Source of the DNA: Shewanella waksmanii ATCC BAA-643
Lineage (GTDB): Bacteria > Pseudomonadota > Gammaproteobacteria > Enterobacterales > Shewanellaceae
DNA: 64,000 nt
Direction of reading: 5' to 3'
NCBI RefSeq assembly: GCF_000518805.1
Contig: NZ_JAEH01000011.1
Coordinates: 58,181-122,180, forward strand
Shown here: one piece after another, positions 8,200 through 17,372 of the stretch
Layout: each line of letters starts with the position of its first letter
How positions within the stretch are numbered: position 1 is the stretch's first letter
The notes under the pieces: model-generated
Databases searched by the model: none
Seen by the model: only the letters and a program-made list of their open reading frames with translations
What the model was told of the DNA's origin: nothing
Translations under genes and position numbers: made by a program

Positions 8200-9084
8200 T
8201 TACTGGCTAGTTTGCATCATTAAACGTAGTTGGCGGCGCAGTTCATTACAAGCTGCGTTGCCAGAACCAATATGTTGAATTACATCAATATTCGCTGTCC
8301 AATCTAGTCGCTGAAAGCTGGCGGGGAGCGAGCAAACCTGTTTAGCCTTAAGCGCTTCTTGCATAATATGTTTAGGTACAATTCCCCAACCAAACCCGCC
8401 TTTAATCAATTCAGCTAGCATATAGTAGTTGTCGGCAAACCACACATCGGGCGAATGCTGAAGGTTGTACTGACTTGGGTTACGGTCGCGAGCGCCAATC
8501 ACCACTTGTCTAAATAACTTCAGTTGGTCTAGATGGGCAAAATCACCCTTTGCAAGTGGATGGTTAACCGCCACCATTAAGTCAAACTCTATGGTGCCTA
8601 TTGACTCAAATTCAATGAGCTCTGGGTAAGTCAATTCACTCACAACCAGCCCTACATCAGCACGTTGTTGGCGAATCAATTGAATAATGTCATGACTCGA
8701 TGCGTTGAGAAACTCCAATTCGATGGTAGGCCATTCTTGTGCGAAAGCGTTCAAGTACTGCGCCAGTTGGGCATAAGGCACGCCTTCATCCAGAGCTAAG
8801 GTCAATGTTTGTGGTTGAGCAGCATCCAAACTGTGCAATTGCTGAGTTAAACGACGATGTTGCGCTATTACCGCCTTAGCTTGTGGCAGCAGCGCTTTGC
8901 CTGCGTGGGTGAGTACCGGGTAACGGCCACTTCGATCAAACAGCTGTTGGTTAGTATCTATCTCTAATGTGATGATATTTTGGCTTATCGCCGATTGTAC
9001 TTTGCCTAGCTTTCTCGCTGCTGCAGAAAAGGATCCAGCCTCAACTGTTGCGACAAACGCACTGAGTTGTTCAATGGTAAACAT
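8200..9084 (-). CDS. LysR-family regulator of the adjacent PACE efflux gene
   Basis: This 294-residue protein has an N-terminal winged helix-turn-helix (FVATVEAGSFSAAARKLGKVQSAIS) and a C-terminal effector-binding domain, the standard LysR layout. It is divergently transcribed from a PACE-family transporter with an 89-bp gap. In Acinetobacter the PACE protein AceI is controlled by the divergent LysR-type AceR, so control of the neighbouring pump by this protein is a well-supported inference. The binding site should lie in 9085-9173. The ligand is not known. Confidence 0.9.
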   Translation of the reverse strand: MFTIEQLSAFVATVEAGSFSAAARKLGKVQSAISQNIITLEIDTNQQLFDRSGRYPVLTHAGKALLPQAKAVIAQHRRLTQQLHSLDAAQPQTLTLALDEGVPYAQLAQYLNAFAQEWPTIELEFLNASSHDIIQLIRQQRADVGLVVSELTYPELIEFESIGTIEFDLMVAVNHPLAKGDFAHLDQLKLFRQVVIGARDRNPSQYNLQHSPDVWFADNYYMLAELIKGGFGWGIVPKHIMQEALKAKQVCSLPASFQRLDWTANIDVIQHIGSGNAACNELRRQLRLMMQTSQ

Positions 9085-9173
9085 ATCACTAAACCTGATG
9101 GTATCTAGTTTTTAATCATCTTATTTGTGAATGATAATAGCTGCAACAACAAATGCAAACCTAGGAATAACCC

Positions 9174-9623
9174 ATGAACAATAAACAGAGACTGACACAT
9201 GCGCTGCTATTTGAATTTTTCGCATTGATTATTGTTGTGCCATTGGCAACGTTTTTCGCACAAAAAGAAGCGGGTGACATGCTGGTGGTTGCTGTTGGCC
9301 TGAGCATTTATGCTGTGGTTTGGAACTATTTCTACAACATCATTTTTGATCGCTACTTTGGCGAGCAACGTGCTAGCAGAACACTGGCGACCCGTTTAAT
9401 ACACACTGCCGGTTTTGAGCTTGGCATCATTGTGGTGACCTTGCCAGCGGTTGCTTGGTTCCTCGGGATTTCTATGCTGTCGGCGTTGATGCTCGAAGCT
9501 GCATTTTTAGTATTTTTCTTCTTTTATGCGATGATTTTTAATGGAATTTATGACCGTATAACTGCGCCTAATACGGCTGCAACAGCTAAAATTGCTACAG
9601 TGAGTCATAAATCTGGCCACTAA
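9174..9623 (+). CDS. PACE-family multidrug (biocide) efflux transporter
   Basis: The protein has 149 residues and four transmembrane helices arranged as two tandem bacterial transmembrane pair domains. Each half begins with the same signature: RLTHALLFEFFALI in the first and RLIHTAGFELGIIVV in the second. Glu14 in helix 1 corresponds to the proton-coupling acid of AceI, which exports chlorhexidine and short diamines. The divergent LysR gene supports the assignment. An AGGAA ribosome site precedes the ATG. The substrate here cannot be read from sequence. Confidence 0.9.
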   Translation: MNNKQRLTHALLFEFFALIIVVPLATFFAQKEAGDMLVVAVGLSIYAVVWNYFYNIIFDRYFGEQRASRTLATRLIHTAGFELGIIVVTLPAVAWFLGISMLSALMLEAAFLVFFFFYAMIFNGIYDRITAPNTAATAKIATVSHKSGH

Positions 9624-9687
9624 TATCAACCAGCGATGCTAATTTGCTATTTAGTCTTTGAGAATAGTTAAGAATGAGGATAAAATG

Positions 9688-9712
9688 CCGCCAATGTGAA
9701 TAATGTTGGCGG
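9688..9712 (+). terminator. Possible terminator after the PACE gene
   Basis: CCGCCAA pairs with TTGGCGG across an 11-base loop and is followed by a T-rich but broken tract. It is weaker than the other terminators here. Confidence 0.4.
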
Positions 9713-9850
9713 TTTGTTGTGTTTTTGGCTGTATGACAATGCATAATTACAGGCTAAGTGCGCACTTTAAATCCCTCTGAAATTGTTTATTGACGCGCTT
9801 TAGTCTATATAAGGCTTAGGTATTAATGCCTTAGACGGAAAATGGATGAT

Positions 9851-10414
9851 ATGAAAACGCCTGCTGTGGTAGTTTTTGCTGTAACAATGCTGTGCTACAT
9901 TCCGCTTACATTTGCTTGGCAAGATAGTGATGGCGATGGGGTGCCAGATGCCAAAGACGCCTGCCCTGGCACGCCGGCCGGTGTTGTTGTCGATGCTGCA
10001 GGATGCAAGCGGGAGTCGCAACAAGCACTATGTTTAAAAACCCGTGCTGGTGATTTATTTCCCAAGACATGCCAACAAATGACGGCATTATCAATCCAGT
10101 TTGCGTTTGCTAAAGCTGATGTGGCGATGTCGCAATGGACAAAGCTTGCACTCATCAATCGGTTTTTACAGCAGCATGATGTGTCATTGGCGCTTATTGG
10201 CTATACCGACAATGTAGGTGAGTCACAGTTTAACCTGAGTTTGTCAAAGCAGCGCGCAGCCAACATAAAAGCCATATTGGTTGAGGATTTTGGGCACGAC
10301 CCAGCAAGGCTAACCATAGATGGGATGGGAACTGAACATCCTGTTGCTAGCAATGATACCGACCTCGGGCGAAGCTTGAATCGTCGAGTGGAATTTGTAG
10401 TAGAGACAAAATAG
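9851..10414 (+). CDS. OmpA-family protein with a thrombospondin type 3 calcium motif
   Basis: After a signal peptide (residues 1 to about 20, ending FAWQ), a single DSDGDGVPDAKDACPGTP block matches the thrombospondin type 3 repeat that binds calcium in many OmpA-like proteins. A C-terminal OmpA domain follows with the peptidoglycan-binding pattern GYTDNVG, NLSLSKQRA and SLNRRVEF. At 187 residues it lacks an N-terminal barrel, so it is probably a periplasmic peptidoglycan-associated protein rather than a porin. The ATG at 9851 is preferred because the ribosome site GGAA is too near the ATG at 9842. The mscS gene follows 31 bp later. Confidence 0.85.
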   Translation: MKTPAVVVFAVTMLCYIPLTFAWQDSDGDGVPDAKDACPGTPAGVVVDAAGCKRESQQALCLKTRAGDLFPKTCQQMTALSIQFAFAKADVAMSQWTKLALINRFLQQHDVSLALIGYTDNVGESQFNLSLSKQRAANIKAILVEDFGHDPARLTIDGMGTEHPVASNDTDLGRSLNRRVEFVVETK

Positions 10415-10445
10415 ATTTTAATCGAGTATTTTAAGGGAGTAATAA

Positions 10446-11270
10446 ATGGATAATATTGAAAGTTTACTTGAGCAAGCGCCTGATTTGATTGTGGCCTACG
10501 GGTTGAAAGTCTTGTTTGCTCTGGTCATTTTCCTAGTTGGTAAATACCTCGCCAATGTGGCCAAGAAGGTTTCTACCAAGTTAATGAACAAGCGTAAGCT
10601 TGAGCCGACAGTCGTGTCGTTCATTGCCAACATGGCATGGGCGGTTGTGTTTGTATTTACTGTGATAGCGACACTTGGGCAGATTGGTATTCAAACAGCA
10701 TCCTTGGTTGCGGTTCTCGGTGCTGCGGGCCTTGCGGTTGGTTTAGCGCTACAGGGGAGTTTGTCGAACTTTGCCTCTGGTGTGTTGATGATTATCTTTC
10801 GTCCATGCCGTGTGGGGGATTATGTTGAGGCGGCTGGTGTAGCCGGTACCGTCGATGAAATCACCATTTTTTCAACCAAGCTACTTACGCCAGACAATAA
10901 AGTGATCATTGCGCCTAACTCATCAGTGATGGATGGCACTATTATCAATTATTCAACGATGGATAAGCGCCGTATCGATTTTGTTATTGGTGTGTCATAC
11001 GATGCCGATCTTGCACAGACCAAGCAAGTGCTAACAGCGGTGATTGAGAAAAATGCCTATGTATTGAAAGATCCTGCCTATACCATTGCGTTGTCAGAAC
11101 TTGCGGACTCGTCAGTTAATTTTGTTGTCCGTCCATGGGTTAATGGTAGCGATTACTGGCCAGCCTATTTTGAAATTTTAGAGCAAATAAAGTTAGCTTT
11201 AGATGAAGCGGGTATCGGCATCCCATATCCTCAGCTTGATCTGCACGTAAAAGAAACGCCTGCGGCATAA
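10446..11270 (+). CDS. mscS: Small-conductance mechanosensitive channel (MscS family)
   Basis: MscS channels open on membrane tension and release solutes after hypo-osmotic shock. The 274 residues contain three N-terminal transmembrane helices, with the pore-lining TM3 GLAVGLALQGSLSNFASG carrying the Gly/Ala packing pattern. The beta domain block FRPCRVGDYVEAAG and NKVIIAPNSSVMDGTIINYS follow. Size and order match E. coli MscS closely. A GGGAG ribosome site lies before the ATG. A strong bidirectional terminator follows. Confidence 0.95.
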   Translation: MDNIESLLEQAPDLIVAYGLKVLFALVIFLVGKYLANVAKKVSTKLMNKRKLEPTVVSFIANMAWAVVFVFTVIATLGQIGIQTASLVAVLGAAGLAVGLALQGSLSNFASGVLMIIFRPCRVGDYVEAAGVAGTVDEITIFSTKLLTPDNKVIIAPNSSVMDGTIINYSTMDKRRIDFVIGVSYDADLAQTKQVLTAVIEKNAYVLKDPAYTIALSELADSSVNFVVRPWVNGSDYWPAYFEILEQIKLALDEAGIGIPYPQLDLHVKETPAA

Positions 11271-11282
11271 GCCTATAAGGTT

Positions 11283-11313
11283 AAAAAAGGTCGACGCGAT
11301 GTCGACCTTTTTT
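11283..11313. terminator. Bidirectional terminator after mscS
   Basis: A-run, GGTCGAC stem, GCGAT loop, GTCGACC, then six T residues. The A and T runs on the two sides allow use on either strand. Confidence 0.9.
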
Positions 11314-11367
11314 GTATCCATTGAGTTGCGATTGACCGAGCTAATGAGCTTGCCGCGACTGGCTTAC

Positions 11368-11420
11368 ATTTAGTGGCTTATATTTAGTGACTTATATTTA
11401 GTGACTTATATTTAGTGGCT
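11368..11420. repeat. 14-bp tandem repeat across a stop codon
   Basis: The unit ATTTAGTGRCTTAT occurs three full times (11368, 11382, 11396) and a fourth time as 11 bases (11410-11420), differing only by a G/A. The last copy covers the stop codon (CAC TAA on the minus strand) of the TRIC-type channel gene, so the repeat looks like a duplicated gene end. Confidence 0.9.
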
Positions 11421-12047
11421 GTGCTGATCTTCTTGCTGATAATTAAACTGTGGAATAGACCAGCGATAGTGCAGCGCTATCATTCTAAAACCAAATCCAA
11501 AACTTAAGCTCACAGCTAAGTTTATCCACTCAGTCACACCAAAAAACTTCATAGTCACGTATAAACTTGCCGTACTGAGAGCCACCAAAGCATAGAGTTC
11601 TTTTTTGAACACTAACGGCACTTGATTACATAAAATGTCTCGTATGATCCCGCCAAAAACACCCGTCACTAACCCCATTACGATGGCGACAACCGGGCTA
11701 TATCCAAGCTGTAAGGTCTTTTGCGCGCCAACAATCGAAAATACTGCCAAGCCCAATGCGTCAATCGTTAAAAACAGTTTAGATAGGTAGCGCATTACCG
11801 GGGCAATCAGTACGGTTAGCAATGATGCAAAAGCAATGGCAAGTAAATAGTGTGGGTTCTCTATCCAAATGATGGGGTAGTGCCCAAGCAACATGTCGCG
11901 TAAGGTACCGCCGCCAATTGCTGTTGCGCAGCCAATAATGACAACACCAAATAGATCCATTTGGCGTCTACCTGCGCTGAGCGCGCCGGTCATCGCTTCG
12001 GCAATAATGCCGATAAGCCAAAGCAGGCTGATAAATTTTAGTTCCAT
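11412..12047 (-). CDS. TRIC-type channel domain protein (UPF0126 family)
   Basis: The family has seven transmembrane helices in two repeated halves, and bacterial members related to TRIC act as cation or amino-acid channels. The two signature turns are visible: AIGGGTLRDMLLG in the first half and GVFGGIIRDILCN in the second. The ATG at 12047 is chosen because it gives MELKFISLLWLIG directly before helix 1, while upstream TTG and GTG codons lack a ribosome site. Length is 211 residues, close to E. coli YicG. The 3' end overlaps the 14-bp tandem repeat. Confidence 0.88.
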   Translation of the reverse strand: MELKFISLLWLIGIIAEAMTGALSAGRRQMDLFGVVIIGCATAIGGGTLRDMLLGHYPIIWIENPHYLLAIAFASLLTVLIAPVMRYLSKLFLTIDALGLAVFSIVGAQKTLQLGYSPVVAIVMGLVTGVFGGIIRDILCNQVPLVFKKELYALVALSTASLYVTMKFFGVTEWINLAVSLSFGFGFRMIALHYRWSIPQFNYQQEDQHSH

Positions 12048-12348
12048 GATATTACTGCTCACCAATATGCGGCTGCAGATTCTGCCTCATTGCTACGGTT
12101 TCTGACTAGTGTTTTTATTCTATTTTGCATTATATTTTCTAATCCAATATATGCTCGGCTTAGCCTAACTAATACAACAATTAGCCAACTGAAACTGAGT
12201 TGTTGTGTGAGCAAATTTGATGCTTAACTTTCAAGATGAATATAAAGCGGAGCAGCGGAGCGGGAAAACTTGCGGTCGGTCACTAGAGAGTTGGCTTAAC
12301 TCGGAGTAGTATGCTTTTTTTACTTTGTGGTACCTAGTAGAGGGTGGA

Positions 12349-13371
12349 ATGATAGATTTTCGCAGTGATACCGTGACGCAGCCAACTCAGGCGATGCGAG
12401 ATGCGATGCACAAAGCTAGTGTAGGTGATGATGTTTATGGTGATGACCCAACGGTTAACCGTCTGGAAGATCAAGTTGCAGAGCGATTTGGTTTTGATCG
12501 AGCTTTGTTTACCTCATCGGGCACACAAGCCAATTTACTCGCCTTAATGGCGCACTGCGAGCGAGGCGATGAGTACATTTGTGGCCAAGATGCCCACAAC
12601 TATAAGTTTGAAGGCGGCGGTGCGGCAGTATTGGGGAGTATTCAACCACAGCCATTATCAAATCAAGCTGATGGCACCATTGCCTTAGCTGATATAAAAG
12701 CTGCGATTAAGCCCGATGATATTCATTTTGCCCGCACTCGATTGCTGAGTTTAGAAAATACCATTGGCGGCAAAGTGTTACCTATGGAATATTTGGCACA
12801 AGCTCAGTCGCTGGCGTTCAACCATGGTTTGAAAATTCATCTCGATGGCGCGCGTGTTGCTAATGCTGCGGTGGCCCAAGGGGTTGATATTAGCGACATA
12901 ACTCAACACTTTGATTCAGTCTCAATCTGCTTATCTAAAGGGTTACGCGCGCCAGTCGGCTCTATCTTATTGGGTGATGAGCGTTTAATCGCTAAAGCGC
13001 GTCGCTGGCGAAAAATGCTCGGTGGTGGCATGCGTCAAGCCGGTATTCTCGCGGCTGCTGCTGAACTTGCAATCACCACTGAAGTCGAACGTTTGGCTGA
13101 AGACCATCACAATGCACAGGTATTAGCCAATGAGCTGGCGGCATTATCAGAGTTTGATGTTGATGTGCCCAGCGTGCAAACCAATATGTTATTTGCCCGT
13201 GTGGCTGAGCACCTTGATGTGGATCAGTTAGCAACACATCTAAAGCAGCAAGGTATTTTAATCAGCCCAGGTAGAACCTTAAGATTGGTGACCCATGCCG
13301 ATATTAGCCGCGCTGATGTTGCAACGTTTATTCATAAGCTCAAGCAATACTTAAGCTCGCACCGTGGGTAG
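12349..13371 (+). CDS. ltaE: Low-specificity L-threonine aldolase
   Basis: LtaE is a PLP enzyme that cleaves L-threonine and L-allo-threonine to glycine and acetaldehyde. The 340-residue protein begins with MIDFRSDTVTQPT, the family's hallmark start. It carries GDDVYGDDPT, FTSSGTQANLLAL, the PLP-contacting HLDGARVANA and the Schiff-base Lys in SICLSKGLRAPVGS. The ATG at 12349 is preceded by GAGGGTGG, and family alignment rules out the in-frame TTG upstream. The gene stands alone. A hairpin at 13367-13392 without a T-tract follows. Confidence 0.94.
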   Translation: MIDFRSDTVTQPTQAMRDAMHKASVGDDVYGDDPTVNRLEDQVAERFGFDRALFTSSGTQANLLALMAHCERGDEYICGQDAHNYKFEGGGAAVLGSIQPQPLSNQADGTIALADIKAAIKPDDIHFARTRLLSLENTIGGKVLPMEYLAQAQSLAFNHGLKIHLDGARVANAAVAQGVDISDITQHFDSVSICLSKGLRAPVGSILLGDERLIAKARRWRKMLGGGMRQAGILAAAAELAITTEVERLAEDHHNAQVLANELAALSEFDVDVPSVQTNMLFARVAEHLDVDQLATHLKQQGILISPGRTLRLVTHADISRADVATFIHKLKQYLSSHRG

Positions 13372-13432
13372 CGCTGTATAGACAGCGTTACCCGATGCGT
13401 GAAATCGTGCGGTAACTTTTGCACTTAGACAA

Positions 13433-14152
13433 CTAGTGACTGTGGTGGTGGCTACTGCCACCTAGGCTTTGGCCATTGCTGCGATAAAACCCTGAGCTAC
13501 CATGCTCAATAAAGCCCTGATTGATCATTTTTGCGATGAAAGGGTCGGATTCATTGTCGCCAATATCGGCAAAGTCGATATCTCGGTAACCTGTGGCGAC
13601 AGCATTAAAATCAGCTGCTGTGATTGGCGTAACGTTAGCTAACGTAAAGCGCACCTGATGAGCCGCATTTTGATAGTTGAGAGAGTAGGGCAGTTGCAAC
13701 TGTGCTATCCACTGCAGCTTAACTTCCTGCGGCTCTGTACTATGGTAATCAGTCACGGTAAAGCATCCTTGATTGTGTTCACTGCCTTTACTGAATTGGG
13801 CCAGCATATCAGGTGCGATTAAATGAAACTTTTGCGCTATGTTGGGCACACGATGCAGTGATTTGAGATCGCCACGAGTGTAGGTGACTGAGCGCATATG
13901 ATTGGCAAAATAGCGGCTAAATTCACCCTGAAGGTTCCACTGTTCAAATACCGAATCATGACTTTGATAGCGAATTGTGTCGTTGAAACGTGTCAGTATA
14001 AGTTGATGCTCACCGCCATCTGAGCGCTGTACTTGGTACGTGGCTTGGTAGGCTTGCGAATTAGCCTGTGTCGGGCAGGTTGCTGTCGAGGACGAATGAG
14101 CAGTGGCGGTATGGCAAAGTAGTGTTGCTGCCAAAATCAAGATATAACGCAT
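13433..14152 (-). CDS. Secreted protein of unknown function next to alkaline phosphatases
   Basis: I do not recognise a named family. The protein has 239 residues with a signal peptide (MRYILILAATLLCHTATAHS). The mature part is polar with a single Cys pair candidate (residues near 26 and about 132) and ends in HHHSH, a His cluster that could bind metal. The pattern QATYQVQRSDGGEHQLILTRF and a late DPFIAKMINQGFIEHGSS suggest a soluble beta-rich periplasmic protein. It is 59 bp downstream of the alkaline phosphatase lipoprotein on the same strand and probably belongs to that operon. A role in phosphatase maturation or metal supply is only a guess. Confidence 0.65.
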   Translation of the reverse strand: MRYILILAATLLCHTATAHSSSTATCPTQANSQAYQATYQVQRSDGGEHQLILTRFNDTIRYQSHDSVFEQWNLQGEFSRYFANHMRSVTYTRGDLKSLHRVPNIAQKFHLIAPDMLAQFSKGSEHNQGCFTVTDYHSTEPQEVKLQWIAQLQLPYSLNYQNAAHQVRFTLANVTPITAADFNAVATGYRDIDFADIGDNESDPFIAKMINQGFIEHGSSGFYRSNGQSLGGSSHHHSH

Positions 14153-14211
14153 GGTGAATTCCTAGTATTAAGTTAGCCGAGCCACCATAGGTGGCTCGGC
14201 TGCAACCAAAT

Positions 14212-15858
14212 TTATTGGGCTGCTTGAGCTTGAGTAACAAGGTTAGTTGCGTGATTCATCACGTGGAAAATGTGATTTTGTTCAACGGTACCTTGGAGTA
14301 AATGTGCCCCTGGACCGCTAGCAAAAATTGCCACATCTTCACCTGCGTGAGTCTCACTTGATAGCGGCACTAAAGCTTCTTGGTGGAAGCCTGCGCTTTG
14401 AGTGTCTACATAGTTAAGATCCATACGACCTGCTGCAACATCATAGCCATAACGTTCATCGCCGCCGGTCTCTAGGTTGGCGAATCCACGGCCGTTGGTA
14501 TAGCCCACTGTAGTGTAAGGCAGGCCATTGTTGTCAGTGGCATTTAACACTGAAGGGGCGCCATTAGCGTCATTACCTTTAACGAGGCCAAGGATTGGGT
14601 TGCCGCGCGTTGGGTAGCCCGCAATGGTAAATACATGACTGTGGTCTGCCGTTACCATCAGCAATGTGTCGCTGCTAGAGGTTTTTTCCATGGCAACGCG
14701 CACTGCTTCTGACAATGCAATGGTGTCATGTAATGCCCGTGCGGCATTACCCGCGTGATGGGCGTGATCAATACGACCCGCTTCAATAATCAACACAAAC
14801 CCTTTGTCATTTTTTTGCAAAATGTCGATACTTTTTGCGGTCATTTCTGCCAATGACGGTTCACCGTTTACGCCATCTTCCGTGCGGTCATAGTCATAAT
14901 CCATGTGTGATGAATTAAATAGGCCTAGAAGGTGGTCAGTAGTACTGGCATCCACAGCTAGCAGTTGATCGCGGTCCTGGGTATAGGCCGAATTAACATA
15001 TTTTGCGGTCCATTCAGCAGTCAGGTCACGACCGTCGCTACGGCGACCAGTGCTACCTTCTGGATCGGTCATGGTATTGGGAATGAAGTTACGGCGTCCG
15101 CCGCCCAAAACAACATTAATACCGCTGCCATGATCGTATGCAAGCAGTTGAGAGGCAATATCGGTACAGCCATTGCTCACGGCTTCCTCTGGTAGATCGC
15201 TATCATTTTCCCAGTTACGCTCTGGCGCGTGCGCATAAGTTGCTGCCGGAGTTGCGTGGGTCACGCGAGCGGTTGATACTACGCCAGTGGCTAAGCCAGC
15301 CATTGAAGCTAACTCTAAAGAGGTGACGAGATTCTGCCCTGAGGTTGATGCGCAGTTGCCGCGTGTGACCCCTTCAGCTTGAGATAGCACACCCACATCG
15401 GTTTTTACTCCAGTGACCATTGCGGTCATGGTTCCAGCAGAGTCCGGTGTTTGGCCGTCAACGTTATAAGTTTTGGCTAAGCCTGCATAGGGTAGAGTTT
15501 CAAATGACAGTGAGTTCTCTTCACCCATTTGACCTTTCATTTGACCATCGAGTATACGCGCGGCAGTCACTGTCGACACGCCCATGCCATCACCCACAAA
15601 CAAAATGACATTTTTGGCGGCACCGGCGTTATTGTCGGTTGCCATTGTGTCGGCACGCGCGACTCGGTTTTGGCCGTCAATGTACCAACTGTTCACGTTC
15701 GTCCAATCTGTGCCGTTGGAGCCATTGCTGCCATCGGTTCCGTTAGTGCCATTGCTGCCAGAAGCGCCAGCGGCGCCGTTGTCACCATCACTGCCACAGG
15801 CTGATAATCCTAGGCCTAGTGCTGCGGCAAGGGACAGTACAAGTAAATGCTTTTTCAT
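14212..15858 (-). CDS. Alkaline phosphatase with a collagen-like lipoprotein linker
   Basis: This is a PhoA-superfamily phosphomonoesterase. It keeps the metal-binding strand VILFVGDGMGVST, the nucleophile Ser in TPDSAGTMTAMVTGVK, GGGRRNF, the acid IIEAGRIDHAHHAGN and VTADHSHVF. The start is the ATG at 15858 (GGAG 8 bases upstream). A lipoprotein signal ends LGLSACGSDG, and the next 30 residues are Gly-Xaa-Xaa triplets rich in Ser, Asn, Asp and Thr, which resembles a collagen-like spacer holding the enzyme away from the membrane. At 548 residues it is longer than its neighbour by about this spacer. It is the second of two tandem paralogues, 14 bp apart. Confidence 0.92.
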   Translation of the reverse strand: MKKHLLVLSLAAALGLGLSACGSDGDNGAAGASGSNGTNGTDGSNGSNGTDWTNVNSWYIDGQNRVARADTMATDNNAGAAKNVILFVGDGMGVSTVTAARILDGQMKGQMGEENSLSFETLPYAGLAKTYNVDGQTPDSAGTMTAMVTGVKTDVGVLSQAEGVTRGNCASTSGQNLVTSLELASMAGLATGVVSTARVTHATPAATYAHAPERNWENDSDLPEEAVSNGCTDIASQLLAYDHGSGINVVLGGGRRNFIPNTMTDPEGSTGRRSDGRDLTAEWTAKYVNSAYTQDRDQLLAVDASTTDHLLGLFNSSHMDYDYDRTEDGVNGEPSLAEMTAKSIDILQKNDKGFVLIIEAGRIDHAHHAGNAARALHDTIALSEAVRVAMEKTSSSDTLLMVTADHSHVFTIAGYPTRGNPILGLVKGNDANGAPSVLNATDNNGLPYTTVGYTNGRGFANLETGGDERYGYDVAAGRMDLNYVDTQSAGFHQEALVPLSSETHAGEDVAIFASGPGAHLLQGTVEQNHIFHVMNHATNLVTQAQAAQ

Positions 15859-15872
15859 GTTGTTCACTCCAA

Positions 15873-17372
15873 TTAGTACTTAGTGCCGCCAAGCATTTGT
15901 GCTTGGTTGATGATATGGAAGATAACGTTCTGCTCCATGACACCTTGAGCTAGATGTGCACCGGGGCCCGTTGCGTGTAAGCTGATATCTTCACCGGCAT
16001 GGGTTTCACTGCTGGTGGCAATAAGTGCTTGCTGCTGAAAGTCGGTCGCTTCGGTATCGACGCTGCTTAAATCATCACGGCTGCCGACCACGGCGCCAGG
16101 ACCATTGGTATAACCTAGTGTTGTGTAAGGTAGACCGTCAGAGGCGGTCGATAATGAACCATCAACACCATGGACTAATCCTAATATTGGGTTGCCGCGT
16201 TTTGGGTAGCCAGCGATAGTAAACACGTGGCTGTGATCGGCTGTTACCATGATGAGTGTGTCATCATCACTGGTGGCCGTGACAGCAGCGTTGACGGCGT
16301 TGGAAAACTCAACCGTATCAATTAGTGCGCGTTTCGCATTGCCACCATGGTGGGCATGATCGATACGGCCAGATTCAACAATCAATAAGTAGCCTTGATC
16401 ATTTTTACTCAGCATTTCAATCGCTTTTGCCGTCATCTCGGTTAGCGAAGGTTCGCCAGCCACATCATCTGCACGGTCGGCTTCATATTCCATATGAGAT
16501 GAATTGAATAGACCAAGGAGGTGGTCGGTACTATCAACATCAATGGCGTCAAAATCAGTTTTGTTCCACACGTATGCGGCATTATCAAAATTCTCTACCC
16601 AAGCTTGAGTTAGGTCGATGCCATCATCTCGACGACCCGATTGATTTTCACCATCAGTGACATCGCTAGGGATGAAGTTACGACGGCCGCCACCAAGTGC
16701 GACAGTCAAGGCGTTATCTTTGTCACGCATGACCAGCTGTTTAGCGATATCACTACAACCGTTGCTCATCGCTTCATCTGTTAAGTTGCTATCCGCTTCC
16801 CAGTTACGCTCTGGGCTGCGGGCATAAGTGGCTGCTGGCGTTGCGTGAGTGATTCTTGCGGTAGAAACCACACCCGTTGACAGGCCTTTAGCATTAGCTA
16901 AATCCACCAAAGTTGTCAGTTCATTGCCTTGAGATGATAAACAGTTGCCGCGCAAGCTGGTATCAGAAACCGATAGAACCCCAGCTTTAGATTTTACACC
17001 TGTGACCATCGCGGTCATGGTACCGGCGCTGTCAGGGGTTTGCTGGTTGGTATTATAGGTTTTAACTAAGGCGGTATTATCAAAGTGTTCGAAGCTCAAG
17101 AAGTGCTCTTCACCACCTTGGTTACCTTCTAACTGCTGACCTGCATAGATACGAGCCGCGGTAAGGGTAGAGATACCCATGCCATCACCGACAAACAAAA
17201 TGACATTCTTCGCTTGTTGTTTGGTTGTGATTTGAGTTTTATCAGCAACACGTTGTGCGCCATTTTTATACCAATCACTGTCAGTTTGTACTGTTGGTAG
17301 TACTGCAGCATTGATACCTGCACTTACCAAGCTACATGTGAACAATGCAGCTATTTTTTTATGGTTTATCAC
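15873..17372 (-). CDS. Alkaline phosphatase, secreted paralogue
   Basis: This paralogue of the downstream gene carries the same active-site series: VILFVGDGMGIST, TPDSAGTMTAMVTGVK, GGGRRNFIP, IVESGRIDHAHHGG and VTADHSHVF. The start is taken as the GTG at 17372, since AAGGG lies 8 bases before it and directly abuts the GTG at 17381. The signal peptide (ALFTCSLVSAGINAA) has no lipobox, so the enzyme is likely periplasmic or released. It is the first gene of a likely three-gene unit with the lipoprotein phosphatase and the His-tail protein. PhoB control is expected but I could not identify a convincing Pho box. Confidence 0.92.
   Translation of the reverse strand: MINHKKIAALFTCSLVSAGINAAVLPTVQTDSDWYKNGAQRVADKTQITTKQQAKNVILFVGDGMGISTLTAARIYAGQQLEGNQGGEEHFLSFEHFDNTALVKTYNTNQQTPDSAGTMTAMVTGVKSKAGVLSVSDTSLRGNCLSSQGNELTTLVDLANAKGLSTGVVSTARITHATPAATYARSPERNWEADSNLTDEAMSNGCSDIAKQLVMRDKDNALTVALGGGRRNFIPSDVTDGENQSGRRDDGIDLTQAWVENFDNAAYVWNKTDFDAIDVDSTDHLLGLFNSSHMEYEADRADDVAGEPSLTEMTAKAIEMLSKNDQGYLLIVESGRIDHAHHGGNAKRALIDTVEFSNAVNAAVTATSDDDTLIMVTADHSHVFTIAGYPKRGNPILGLVHGVDGSLSTASDGLPYTTLGYTNGPGAVVGSRDDLSSVDTEATDFQQQALIATSSETHAGEDISLHATGPGAHLAQGVMEQNVIFHIINQAQMLGGTKY

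Noticed and set aside
15529..15883. Plus-strand open frames opposite the alkaline phosphatase signal region
   Set aside because: They arise from the Gly-rich coding repeat of the minus-strand gene.
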